A stretch of DNA of 64,000 nucleotides from an uncultured Chloroflexales bacterium (lineage in GTDB: Bacteria; Chloroflexota; Chloroflexia; Chloroflexales; Chloroflexaceae), in assembly GCA_937902315.1 (NCBI GenBank), contig CALGUG010000011.1:248001-312000 (forward strand). The letters are read 5' to 3'. The first letter of the stretch is position 1, and each line of letters begins with the position of its first letter. The position numbers and the translations under genes are program-made. A model generated the notes under the pieces. That model did not search any database and had not been told where the DNA came from. It saw only the letters and a program-made list of their open reading frames with translations. Positions 35,536-44,274 of this stretch are shown here, one piece after another.

Positions 35536-36281
35536 AGACTACTCCTCAATCGTTCTAGTCGAGGGTCGTAACAGCTTCCACGGCGCAATTGCGTAGAAAG
35601 AAAGGGTGAGCTGTTATGCCCGGTATTGCTTTGTGTTGTGTGAGGGCAGGCTTAAACAAGCACCCTCTGTAATCTATGTTGTAGTATGCATGACGTAAAG
35701 ACGGCCAAGCAGGACAAGCCGTCGTAACAAATACGTACAGGTATAAGATCACGCATCACAACGTAAAAAATGCCGTATAAGATAGGTGTTTCTATCCTTT
35801 GTTGTTGCTAGACCACTTTCAGCGAGCCGAACTGCTGCAGATAGTCGATCTAGCTGGGCTGATTTGTTTAGCGAAAGCTGAAGCATGCAGGCTGATGCAA
35901 AGAATCGGCATCTCTACCAGCACCAGCGAAACAAACCATCACACCTGCTTCCGGCAGTGAGTTTGGTAACTCAAGATTACCCTAAACAGACATACCGTAC
36001 CCTACAATCAAATAAACGTCAAGTCTCAACACAAGCCTGCTCTAGAGCACTATCAATATATACCTAAACGCTCTCCATAGGGTTTTATCGTTGGCTTTAG
36101 CAGCTGTAGAAGCCAATGTTTCAAAAGGGAGCCTTTTGATTGTTATACACTACATGCTCGATGTGCATGCATTCAAAGAGCATATGTGAGCCGCCTAACT
36201 GCTGGAGCACTCAAAAGATCGGCCTGAATTGAGACAGTTTGGCTTTGCATGCACAATTATACCAGCAAATATGTTTTACAT
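35536..36281. other. Gene-free 0.75 kb intergenic region
   Basis: Between divergent and tandem minus-strand genes I see no supported coding frame, no tRNA and neither repeat family. The sequence is AT-richer than coding DNA and probably holds the promoter of the phosphomannomutase operon near 35.55-35.75 kb. A 60-codon frame at 35885-36067 has no ribosome-binding site or recognisable product. Confidence 0.5.
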
Positions 36282-36770
36282 TTAAAGCGATGCGATTTGC
36301 TTTTTATTTGCTTCCTGAGCGATCATCTGCTTCTTAGAAAATTCGCTATCGAGAATAGTCAGAGCTTTGTGGGCGACTTTGCGCACCCGTTCAATGCCAA
36401 TAGTTTCCAAAGCTTCCTCATAAGGGAACCAAGTGGCAAATTGGATTCCTTCTTCGATTTGGGGGGTTGGCTCTTCGCTGATAGCCTGCATTAAATAGTA
36501 GGTAACAATCTTCTCGTAGCGCTTACCCTTTTTCAAAATAAAGTATTTCACCTCGCGAATAGCCATTTCGACAATACCGATTACGCCGGTCTCTTCATAG
36601 ATTTCGCGCACCAGGGCAGCAACGTGTGTCTCGTAAGGTTCTAGTTTACCTTTGGGCAGCGTCCAATAACCATTCTGCTTCTTGATCAGCAAAATTTGCA
36701 GCTGACCGCTAGGAGAATAGCGATAGACAACACCCCCAATGCCGATTATTGGCTCCCGTGGATTCGCCAT
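36282..36770 (-). CDS. Nudix hydrolase
   Basis: A 162-residue NTP pyrophosphohydrolase. The Nudix box GKLEPYETHVAALV then REIYEETGV matches G-x5-E-x7-R-E-U-x-E-E-x-G-U completely. The start MANPREPIIGIGGVVYRYSP and TLPKGKLEPYE resemble diadenosine polyphosphate hydrolases of the MutT/AP4A type, so cleavage of a nucleotide polyphosphate is likely, but the exact substrate is open. It has a GAGGT ribosome-binding site and stands alone. Confidence 0.88.
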   Translation of the reverse strand: MANPREPIIGIGGVVYRYSPSGQLQILLIKKQNGYWTLPKGKLEPYETHVAALVREIYEETGVIGIVEMAIREVKYFILKKGKRYEKIVTYYLMQAISEEPTPQIEEGIQFATWFPYEEALETIGIERVRKVAHKALTILDSEFSKKQMIAQEANKKQIASL

Positions 36771-36857
36771 AATGAAAACCTCCTTACGTTCGGGTTTTAT
36801 CTGAAATGTTGCACTCGTTTTTCCTCTTCATCATCCTTGTACGATCTTGCTCGTTTA

Positions 36858-36995
36858 CTACCAAATCCGATGACGTTTTTTCTTTTGGCCTTCGGCAGAT
36901 TGGCCTTCGGCAGAGTGGAACTTAACAATGTTCTCTTTTCCCTATTTTCGTTTTCCCGCATTACGAGCATGCACGTCATTAAGCGGATTTGGTAT
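36858..36995 (-). repeat. Family B MITE-like element, complete copy
   Basis: Starts CTACCAAATCCGATGACG and ends AAGCGGATTTGGTAT. The core segment TTGGCCTTCGGCAGA is present twice in a row, a short internal duplication. Confidence 0.75.
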
Positions 36996-37436
36996 AAAGA
37001 CAACTCCTGCCCGTTAGGCAGAAGCTATGCCGATACTAGCCGTATCTGTTTTATTGCTTGCTATAAGATACGACCATGCTACTCTGCTCGCGAACCCAAG
37101 AGTAACGTACATTTCCACTTCGTTCCGCAAGCAAAATAGACTTTATGCGCGATAGGAGCGTTATTCTGAGCGAGTGCTCTAAAAAGTAAGAGTTCCCGCT
37201 ATCCGAATAGCTGTATCGCATACAGTATCGAAAAATCTTGTCTAGTTACGAGAGAAACTGGGATAATGCGTATTATACTGTATGCAGAATAAATGGTAGT
37301 TTAACATATTACGTAATAAAATGCATTTGAAGTAACCCATTTCCCCCTCTAAATCAGACAAACTCGCATATCTGACAGTACAAAGAGTGCCCACGTGCCT
37401 AGCCCAAACAGTGTTCGAATAAGGTCCGAGATAGGA

Positions 37437-37442
37437 TATAAT
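37437..37442 (+). promoter_or_regulatory. Putative -10 box for the oxidoreductase pair
   Basis: A perfect TATAAT stands 40 bp upstream of the Gfo/Idh/MocA start; the matching -35 (TTCGAA) is weak, suggesting activator dependence. The rest of 37.0-37.48 kb is AT-rich without genes. Confidence 0.45.
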
Positions 37443-37482
37443 CATAGGACTTGCAATGATGCGATACATTAAGGGGTAGACT

Positions 37483-38469
37483 ATGAGTAAGGTTCGTTGG
37501 GCCGTTGTTGGCACAAGCGATTTCGCACTAGATTGGATCGCCCGAGGAATCAGCCTTGGCAGCAATGCCGAACTGGCTGCTGTTGTTAGCCGAGACGAAG
37601 CACGCGGCGCCGCTGCTGCCAAGCGTGTCGGTGCTCCTCACCACTTCACTTCAATTGAAGCAATCGACACCTCCTTAGTCGATGGTGTTTTCCTTGTATT
37701 ACCGAATTCTCAGCACGCACCCCAAGCGATCGCAGCCGCTAAGCGCGGCCTACACGTGATCGCCGAGAAGCCCATGGCTCCCACCCTCGACGAGTGCGCC
37801 GCTATGATCCAAGCCGCCAAAGAGAACAATGTGGTCTTGGCTGTGGCTCACTGTATGAACTGGGCGCCACCGGTTGTGAAAGCGCGCGAACTGGTCGCTG
37901 AAGGCGCGATCGGCGACGTGATCAGCGTCAGCATCAGCGGCTCGTTCAACTATCCGCCTGCAGAGCGCTGGCGCCAAGACGACAGCACCGAGCAGGGCGG
38001 CGGCCCGCTGCACGACATGGGCGTACACTCGATCGACGCGATCGTAAGCATCTTGGGTCAGCCGATCACCACCGTGAGCGCGCTCTTCGACCACAAGATC
38101 TACAACTACCCAGCGGAAGATAGCACCACCGTCTTGGTGCGCTTCGCCAACGGTGTACACGGTGTCGTGCAGTCGCACTACAACACCAACCAGAACTCGT
38201 TGGAGATTCAAGGTACCAAGGGCCGCATCTGGAGCAGCCCGTGGTTGGGTCGCGAGTTCGCTGGCGATCTGCACCTCGAGCAAAACGGCCAAGTTACTGA
38301 CTTCAACCTCGCTAGCGTCAATGTCTACGTGCCACAGATCGAAGATGTCTCGAATGCGATTCTCAACAAGCAAGAGACCAGCATCTCGGGCGAGCGTGGC
38401 ATGCAAAATATGAAGGTGATCTGGGCGGCCATCGAGTCGGCCCGGAGCGGTCGCACTGTTTCTCTGTAG
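37483..38469 (+). CDS. Gfo/Idh/MocA family NAD(P)-dependent oxidoreductase
   Basis: A 328-residue sugar dehydrogenase. The Rossmann fold starts at VRWAVVGTSDFALDWIARGI, EKPMAPTLDE carries the family lysine, and GGGPLHDMGVHSIDAI contains the catalytic Asp-x3-His pair. Such enzymes oxidise or reduce sugars, inositols or sugar acids at a ring hydroxyl. It starts after TAAGGGGTAGACT and is followed 31 bp later by an aldo/keto reductase, so the two likely act on one substrate in succession. The sugar is unknown. Confidence 0.9.
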   Translation: MSKVRWAVVGTSDFALDWIARGISLGSNAELAAVVSRDEARGAAAAKRVGAPHHFTSIEAIDTSLVDGVFLVLPNSQHAPQAIAAAKRGLHVIAEKPMAPTLDECAAMIQAAKENNVVLAVAHCMNWAPPVVKARELVAEGAIGDVISVSISGSFNYPPAERWRQDDSTEQGGGPLHDMGVHSIDAIVSILGQPITTVSALFDHKIYNYPAEDSTTVLVRFANGVHGVVQSHYNTNQNSLEIQGTKGRIWSSPWLGREFAGDLHLEQNGQVTDFNLASVNVYVPQIEDVSNAILNKQETSISGERGMQNMKVIWAAIESARSGRTVSL

Positions 38470-38500
38470 TCGCGCCAATCTTTGAGAGGATCTTGTAGCT

Positions 38501-39427
38501 ATGCGTTATCTGAACATTCCTGGTCTGGATCGACCTGTTTCGCGCATTGCACTCGGCCTTGTTTGGGGCCAGCCCGATGCCCTCGAGCTTCCTTTCGCTC
38601 TGCTGGATCGTTTTGTGGAATTGGGCGGCACCATGGTCGATACCGCTCACATCTACGGTATGGGCGCGAGCGAGCGCACCATCGGCGCTTGGTTGGCGTC
38701 GCGCGGTCGCGACAAGATTATGGTGCTCGATAAAGGCTGCCACCCGATCGGCAACAGTGGCCCGCGCGTCGGCGCGAAGTTCATTCACTCCGATCTCAAC
38801 GACAGCCTCGAACGCCTAGGCACCGACTACATCGATCTCTACATTCTGCACCGCGATAACCCCGAGGTTCCCGTTGGCGAAATCGTCGAGGCCCTGAACG
38901 AAGAGCACGCCAAGGGCCGCATCCGCGCCTTCGGCGGCTCGAACTGGTCGCACCATCGCATCGCCGAGGCCAACGAGTACGCCTACGCCCACAACCTAGT
39001 GCCCTTTGCGGTCTCGAATCCCAACCTGAGCTTGGCTCGACCCAACGAGCCCATGTGGGCGGGTTGTATCTCGGCGGACGACGAGATGAAGGCTTGGCAC
39101 ACCCAAACCCAGATGCCGCTGATCTCGTGGTCGTCGCAGGCGGGCGGCTTCTTCTCGGGCCGCTTCACTCCCGAAGACCGCAGCAACGCAGATATGGTTC
39201 GCGTCTACTACTCAGATGCCAACTTCGCTCGCCAGCGCAACGCTGCCGAGCTGGCCAAGCAGAAGGGTGTGACGCCGATCCAGATCGCGCTGGCCTATGT
39301 GCTCAGCCAGCCCTTCCCGACCGTGGCGCTGGTTGGCCCGGCCAATCTCGACGAGCTACAGTCCTCGTACGAAGGCTCCCTGATCGAGCTGACTCCCGAA
39401 GAAGTCGCCTTCCTCGATCAGGTCTAG
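38501..39427 (+). CDS. Aldo/keto reductase
   Basis: A 308-residue AKR with DTAHIYGMGASERTIG (catalytic Asp and Tyr), DKGCHP at the lysine position, DYIDLYILHRDNPEVPVGEI and the cofactor segment ALVGPANLDELQSS. It resembles the AKR group that accompanies Gfo/Idh/MocA dehydrogenases rather than the gene at 17.2 kb. It should use NADPH to reduce a carbonyl in a sugar derivative. A GAGAGGATCTTGTAGCT leader provides the ribosome-binding site. Confidence 0.88.
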   Translation: MRYLNIPGLDRPVSRIALGLVWGQPDALELPFALLDRFVELGGTMVDTAHIYGMGASERTIGAWLASRGRDKIMVLDKGCHPIGNSGPRVGAKFIHSDLNDSLERLGTDYIDLYILHRDNPEVPVGEIVEALNEEHAKGRIRAFGGSNWSHHRIAEANEYAYAHNLVPFAVSNPNLSLARPNEPMWAGCISADDEMKAWHTQTQMPLISWSSQAGGFFSGRFTPEDRSNADMVRVYYSDANFARQRNAAELAKQKGVTPIQIALAYVLSQPFPTVALVGPANLDELQSSYEGSLIELTPEEVAFLDQV

Positions 39428-39488
39428 TCAGATCAGACGCAGTTCGGCTAGGCCACGTTGCGGAACGAAGCTCAAGCGGCAGCTTGTT

Positions 39489-39587
39489 ATACCAAATCCG
39501 GTTGCTTACGTTCTATTTGGCCTTCGGCAGAGTGGAACTTGACTGTTTTTGCGTTACAAGAGCGCAAGTCGTTAAACGGATTTGGCG
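39489..39587 (-). repeat. Family B MITE-like element, short copy
   Basis: ATACCAAATCCGGTTGCTTA at one end and AAACGGATTTGGCGT at the other; core TTTGGCCTTCGGCAGAGTGG. About 99 bp. Confidence 0.75.
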
Positions 39588-39671
39588 TTAAAGAACGAGC
39601 AGCGAGGCAAGCGTAAGATTCGGAGGTGCGGTGCCGCCGAAGGCGGCGCAACCCGCCGAATGGATGGGCGG

Positions 39672-39732
39672 GACCTTGATAGCCGAAGGCGGACGCGCCA
39701 AGGACCGAATGGGAGCTAGCAGCCTCGCCGCC
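39672..39732 (+). repeat. Family A intergenic repeat, copy 11
   Basis: CTTGATAGCCGAAGGCGGAC then CGCGCCAAGGACCGAATGGG and CTCGCCGCC. Confidence 0.75.
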
Positions 39733-39784
39733 TGAGCGCAAACATCGTTAGCCGGATGTGGCATCACAATCGCAGAAGCACAAA

Positions 39785-39810
39785 GAGGCGATCCAGCTTT
39801 GGGTCGCCTC
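39785..39810. terminator. Hairpin just before the chromate transporter gene
   Basis: GAGGCGATCC pairs with GGGTCGCCTC (one G-T pair) with a short loop and TTGTGTT after it. It could terminate readthrough or act as a leader stem for the transporter gene that starts 22 bp later. Confidence 0.5.
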
Positions 39811-39831
39811 TTGTGTTCAGACAGAACAGCT

Positions 39832-41073
39832 ATGCAAACAGCCCCAGAGCCCGAAACGGTATCGTTGAGCGAATTGGCGCGCTACTTCAGTCGGCTCGGC
39901 GCGACGGCCTTCGGCGGGCCTGCCGCCCATATCGCCCTGATGGAGCGCGAATTGGTCGAAGAGCGGCGCTGGATCAGCCGCACCACCTTCCTCGATCTGC
40001 TGGCCGCCGCCAACCTGCTGCCCGGCCCCACCTCGACCGAACTGGCCATTCACATCGGCTTTCAGCATCAGGGCGTGCGCGGCGCGCTCGTGGCGGGCAG
40101 CTGTTTTATCGCCCCGGCCTTCGCCATGGTGCTCGGCTTGGCCATGCTCTATGTCGCATTCGGCAGCCTTCCGGCCCTGCACGGCATTCTCTACGGCATC
40201 GCGCCGATCGTGGTGGCGCTGGTTGCGCAAGCCAGCATCGCACTGGCGCGCCAAGCTTGGAGACGGATCGGCCTGCTGCTGCTCGGGCTGGCGGCCCTGC
40301 TGCTCAGCCTCTTCGCGCGCATCGACCCGGTTTTGATCTTGCTGGGAGCGGGTTTTATCAGCATGCTGGCCTGGTGGCTGCAGCACAGCGCATGGCGCAA
40401 ACAGCAGCTCGTTCTGCTGCCGCTGGCGCTCGTGCCCCAGCTCCAAGGGCTGGGAACACCAAATCAAAGCAATCTGCTCGGCCTGATCGCGCTCTTTCTG
40501 AAGGTCGGCCTGAGCGCACTGGGCAGCGGCTATGTGCTCTTGAACTACCTCGAGATCGATCTAGTGCATCGCTACGGCTGGCTCAGCCCGCAACAGCTGA
40601 TCGACGCCATCGCGATCGGCCAAGTCACGCCCGGCCCGCTCTTCACCAGCGCGGCCTTTATCGGCTATCTGATCGGCTACCAAGAGAGCGGCCAGCTCTG
40701 GTACGCCAGCCTGAGCGCGCTGCTCTGCACCGTGGCGATCTTCTCGCCGGCTTTCGTGTTCGTCTCGCTCTTCAGTCCGTTCTTCCAACGCCTGCGCAGC
40801 GCGCCCGCCACCGCCAGTTTTATGGATGGCGTGAACGCCGCGGTGGTCGGCACGATCATCGCGACCGCCTTCAACCTGCTCTACGCCGCGCTCTGCACGC
40901 CTAGCATCGCCTCGGCCTTCGGCCTGCAAGTGCTGGCTTGGCGCATCGATCTGCCCGCCCTGCTGCTCTTTTTGGGCGCGCTCGGCTTGCTGATTCGTCG
41001 CCCCAAAACTAACTCTCTTGGCCTGATCGTCGCCGCCGCGCTCTGCGGGCTGCTGGTTCTTTTGGTATCATAA
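39832..41073 (+). CDS. chrA: Chromate transporter, fused two-domain form
   Basis: A 413-residue membrane protein with two homologous halves, each with about six membrane segments. The signature FSRLGATAFGGPAAHIALME in the first half and GQVTPGPLFTSAAFIGYLIG in the second are ChrA motifs. It exports chromate, probably driven by the proton gradient, in a homologous way to Pseudomonas ChrA. I start at the ATG that gives MQTAPEPETVSLSELARYF; an upstream TTG would add 11 residues. It is followed by a split pair of the same family. Confidence 0.9.
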   Translation: MQTAPEPETVSLSELARYFSRLGATAFGGPAAHIALMERELVEERRWISRTTFLDLLAAANLLPGPTSTELAIHIGFQHQGVRGALVAGSCFIAPAFAMVLGLAMLYVAFGSLPALHGILYGIAPIVVALVAQASIALARQAWRRIGLLLLGLAALLLSLFARIDPVLILLGAGFISMLAWWLQHSAWRKQQLVLLPLALVPQLQGLGTPNQSNLLGLIALFLKVGLSALGSGYVLLNYLEIDLVHRYGWLSPQQLIDAIAIGQVTPGPLFTSAAFIGYLIGYQESGQLWYASLSALLCTVAIFSPAFVFVSLFSPFFQRLRSAPATASFMDGVNAAVVGTIIATAFNLLYAALCTPSIASAFGLQVLAWRIDLPALLLFLGALGLLIRRPKTNSLGLIVAAALCGLLVLLVS

Positions 41074-41196
41074 AGCGGCCACTGTTACCCTTCACCTTCA
41101 AACGCTACGCCAGCGCTGGCGTTCGTGCGCTGCCCTTTTGAGCGCTTGAAACCCTCGTGCAGTGGATTTTATTCCCAGCCAAAGAGAGGATTGAGT

Positions 41197-41844
41197 ATGT
41201 CGAGTCTTAGCCATCATCCCGACATTCCCGAACAGGCTTCCCCCCAACAGAGCGCTTCAACAAGCTTATGGCATCTGCTGCGGGTTTGGTTCGCGCTTGG
41301 CCTACAGTCGTTTGGCGGAGGTTCCGCAACACTTTTTATGATCCGGCGCGCGTCGGTTGAGCAAGAACATTGGATCACAGAAGAAGAGTTCACCCGCTAT
41401 TGGGGTCTCTCGCAAGTCACGCCCGGCATCAATTTGCTCTGTATGACGATTCTGATCGGCTGGCGCGTGGCTGGCCCGATCGGCGTCGCGATCACCCTAT
41501 TCGGTCTGCTCTTCCCGAGCGTCAGCATCACGATTCTGCTGACTATGCTCTATGCTCAAGTCCAACAGATTTCCTTCGTCCAAGCGGCTCTGCACGGCGT
41601 GATTCCCTCTACAGTCGGGATCGGCCTGCTCTTGATCTGGCAGACCGGACGCCCGCTGGTCGTTGAATCCAAGGCGCGCGGCAATGCGCCGCTGGCGATC
41701 GCGCTGCTGGTGCTGCTGGCCAGCGTGCTGGTCTCGCTCTACACCAGCCTGCCGGTGATTTTGATCCTCTGCGGAGGCGGCCTGATCAACGGGCTCTTCC
41801 TCTGGGCTTATCAGCGCTGGTTGGCACAAGGAGGCCAAGCATGA
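41197..41844 (+). CDS. Chromate transporter, N-terminal half protein
   Basis: A 215-residue single-domain chromate transporter with five to six membrane segments. LGLQSFGGGSATLFMIRRAS and GLSQVTPGINLLCMTILIGW match the motif positions of half-size ChrA proteins. The start is the ATG following AGAGAGGATTGAGT. Its stop overlaps the next gene by four bases, so the two halves are coupled and should form a heterodimer. Confidence 0.87.
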   Translation: MSSLSHHPDIPEQASPQQSASTSLWHLLRVWFALGLQSFGGGSATLFMIRRASVEQEHWITEEEFTRYWGLSQVTPGINLLCMTILIGWRVAGPIGVAITLFGLLFPSVSITILLTMLYAQVQQISFVQAALHGVIPSTVGIGLLLIWQTGRPLVVESKARGNAPLAIALLVLLASVLVSLYTSLPVILILCGGGLINGLFLWAYQRWLAQGGQA

Positions 41845-42356
41845 ACGAGATCGATGCACTGGTCTACTTCTTTATGATGCTGAAAGCCTCGTTTTTCTCG
41901 ACCAGCGGCACGGGCAACGTGCCCAGCCTGCTCAACGACCTCATTCCGCTGGGCTGGGCGACCGAACGCCAATTCGCCGAGTCGCTGGCGGTCGGCCAGA
42001 TCAGCCCTGGCCCGAGCGGCCTGTGGGTGATCAGCCTGGGTTATCTGACCTACGGCCTGCCCGGGGCGCTGATGGCGACCGCTGCGATCACGATTCCGCC
42101 GCTCACCATCATCGGCTTCGACAAGATCTACCAAAACATCAAGGATCATCCTGCGGTTCAAGGCTTTGTGACTGGGCTGGGGCTGGCCGTGATCGGCACC
42201 TTCTCGGTTGTGCTCTGGCGCATCTGGCAGAGCAACGGCGTCAACATCAGCAGTCTGCTGATCATTCTGCTCGCCTTCGGCCTGAGTCTCACCAAAAAGA
42301 TCCCCGTGATCGTGATTCTGATCATCGGCGGCATTATCGGGGTTCTGCTAGGTTGA
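41841..42356 (+). CDS. Chromate transporter, C-terminal half protein
   Basis: A 171-residue partner of the preceding gene with MMLKASFFSTSGTGNVPSLL and VGQISPGPSGLWVISLGYL. Half-size ChrA pairs in other bacteria must be coexpressed to confer resistance. No chromate reductase or ChrB regulator is adjacent, so other oxyanions are possible substrates. Confidence 0.87.
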   Translation: MNEIDALVYFFMMLKASFFSTSGTGNVPSLLNDLIPLGWATERQFAESLAVGQISPGPSGLWVISLGYLTYGLPGALMATAAITIPPLTIIGFDKIYQNIKDHPAVQGFVTGLGLAVIGTFSVVLWRIWQSNGVNISSLLIILLAFGLSLTKKIPVIVILIIGGIIGVLLG

Positions 42357-42385
42357 GAGTGCATCCTGCTGCTTAGTTCGCTCAT

Positions 42386-42448
42386 TTGGCGGCGAGGCTG
42401 CTAGCTCCCATCCGGCTTCTAGCGCGTCCGCCTCCGGCTATCAACGTC
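42386..42448 (-). repeat. Family A intergenic repeat, copy 12
   Basis: TTGGCGGCGAGGCTGCTAGC, CGGCTTCTAGCGCGTCCGCC and TCCGGCTATCAACG. Confidence 0.75.
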
Positions 42449-42528
42449 CCTTGCCTACATACAGGCCGCTTGCGCGCGGCCGATGCCAAAACATTGGGGT
42501 CTTCAGCGAACCGCAACGAGGAACAAGG

Positions 42529-42566
42529 CGATCTGTCTGAGCTTTGACAATGGCTCAGACAGATCG
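42529..42566. terminator. Bidirectional terminator between the chromate transporter and DUF58 genes
   Basis: CGATCTGTCTGAGC pairs exactly with GCTCAGACAGATCG around a ten-base loop, between two converging genes. Confidence 0.75.
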
Positions 42567-42575
42567 TTCGCTTTG

Positions 42576-43958
42576 CTAGGAGCTTTTGACTCGGCTGGCG
42601 ACCTTCACCACCTTGCCGAGCGGGGTGCTGCGCATCTCTTCGCGCGGTCGTAGCGGGTTGACGCGCGGCAGTTCGACGGTGCTATCGAAGATCTGCATAT
42701 TGAGGCCCACAGCCGCCAAGCCTTGGCTGAGCTGCTGGTTTTCGCTCTGGCCGCCCTCACTCAGCCCGATCACCAGCGCGCCCGCGCGCGGGGCGGTCTC
42801 GGCCAGAGCGTTCTGCCATGCGCCCGTCAGATCCGGGGTGATTACGATCAAGGCGCTCTTGCTGCGCCCGCCGTTGGGGTTTTGGGCTTGTCGCCAACGC
42901 CGCAGCACATCGGCCAAAGAGCGCTGGCTGGTCGCATCGACATCGACCAAGCTGCCCAGCATGGTCCAGAGCTGGCGCGGACCTTGGGCCGGAGCGATGG
43001 CTCGACTGCGCCCATCGTCCGCCAAAAGCCCGACACTGCGCCCATCGGCCAAGAGCTGAGCCGCCAGCGAAGCCGCCACCAACACGGCATACTCCAAGAC
43101 ATCAGAGATGCCCTCGCTGTTGTAGCTGTACAGGCTATGATCAAGATCGAGCACGATCCAGACCGAACCGGCCCGCTCTTGATCGAACTCCTTCACCATC
43201 AGGTTGCCGGTGCGCGCCACGGTCGGCCAGTGGATATGGCTGGGCATATCGCCCGGACGGTATTCGCGCAAGCCGCCCACGCTGGGCGTCGCGAACTGCT
43301 GCAACAGATCGGCCCGCTGCAGACCGCCCTGTTGGCCTTGCGGCGGCGTAAAGGCTGGCAAGCGCACCAGCGGCGGGTAAATGATGATGCGATAGGTCGC
43401 GGGGTCGTTCCACTCATAGAAAAATAGCCCGAAGGGGTCGCCGCCGCGCAGGCGCAACGGCCCGAGCGAATAGAGGCCGCGCCGCGCACAGACCGCCTCG
43501 GTGGTCCAGTTAGCGCTGCCGAACGGCCCGCATGCCACCACGCGCCGCGCCACATAGCCCGGCAGCTCTGATTCGTCATCGAGTTCGAGCCAGAGCAGCG
43601 GCAGCCAAGTTGGGTTGCGCAGCGTCCAGACCTCTTGCAAGCGGTCGCCCACCTGGGCCCACTCGCTCTCGACCCGCCGCTCGACCCGCACACGCGGCAG
43701 TTGGTAGCGCACCCAAGCGTAGCAGGCCAGCGCCAGAAAAAGGTAGCTATAGCTCACCACATAGAGCCAGCGATAGGGCAGAAAGAACGATACGATCAGC
43801 AGAATCGGGCCAAGCAGCAGCAACCATTTCTGGCCGACATGCAGGCGTCCATCGGCCGTCAACCAATTCAAGTAGCGCGACGGCCGCCATGCCTCGGGAA
43901 GCTGACGGGATGCCTCGTCTAAACCGTGATACATTCGCTGCATCAGATCGCTCAACAT
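42576..43958 (-). CDS. DUF58 domain protein, membrane-anchored
   Basis: A 460-residue protein. Two membrane segments occupy about residues 45-85 (WLLLLGPILLIVSFFLPYRW, VSYSYLFLALACYAWV). REYRPGDMPSHIHWPTVART at about 235 is the DUF58 signature and precedes a von Willebrand-A-like fold (IVLDLDHSLYS). DUF58 proteins usually pair with a MoxR AAA ATPase that helps insert metal or mature exported proteins. No MoxR gene lies next to it here, which is unusual. Confidence 0.88.
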   Translation of the reverse strand: MLSDLMQRMYHGLDEASRQLPEAWRPSRYLNWLTADGRLHVGQKWLLLLGPILLIVSFFLPYRWLYVVSYSYLFLALACYAWVRYQLPRVRVERRVESEWAQVGDRLQEVWTLRNPTWLPLLWLELDDESELPGYVARRVVACGPFGSANWTTEAVCARRGLYSLGPLRLRGGDPFGLFFYEWNDPATYRIIIYPPLVRLPAFTPPQGQQGGLQRADLLQQFATPSVGGLREYRPGDMPSHIHWPTVARTGNLMVKEFDQERAGSVWIVLDLDHSLYSYNSEGISDVLEYAVLVAASLAAQLLADGRSVGLLADDGRSRAIAPAQGPRQLWTMLGSLVDVDATSQRSLADVLRRWRQAQNPNGGRSKSALIVITPDLTGAWQNALAETAPRAGALVIGLSEGGQSENQQLSQGLAAVGLNMQIFDSTVELPRVNPLRPREEMRSTPLGKVVKVASRVKSS

Positions 43959-44167
43959 AGCCTCACCTTACGCTGGGAGCGGGCACAGAGGGAACGTGCC
44001 TATTGTGACACAGTTTTCTAAAAGATTCAAATAATTGAGGCCTAACTGCGATAGAGCGTTCCTCGCTTCTGCAGAGATTAAACGCGCTCTGGCCGCCTTG
44101 TAATCGGCAGCGCCACCCAAGCTCTCAAGCTGTTACCTAGTCTTATCCTGCTGTCTGCGGCGAATTT

Positions 44168-44175
44168 GCTATAAT
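44168..44175 (+). promoter_or_regulatory. Extended -10 promoter element for the two-component genes
   Basis: TGCTATAAT (TGN plus TATAAT) lies about 100 bp upstream of the kinase start with no good -35, as expected for an extended -10 promoter. Confidence 0.5.
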
Positions 44176-44274
44176 AGAGAGGGGATCGGCACACCAATAG
44201 CTCAACTCTCGTGCCCAGATGGGCATCATACTCCACACCACATCTCAACCAGCTGAATTCGAAATTCCGTTACC

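Noticed and set aside
35885..36067. 60-codon open frame in the gap upstream of the phosphomannomutase operon
   Set aside because: No ribosome-binding site, no recognisable product and composition typical of intergenic DNA here.
39756..40904. 382-codon plus-strand frame overlapping the chromate transporter
   Set aside because: Arginine/alanine-rich composition with no motif; the alternative frame encodes clear ChrA motifs and membrane segments.
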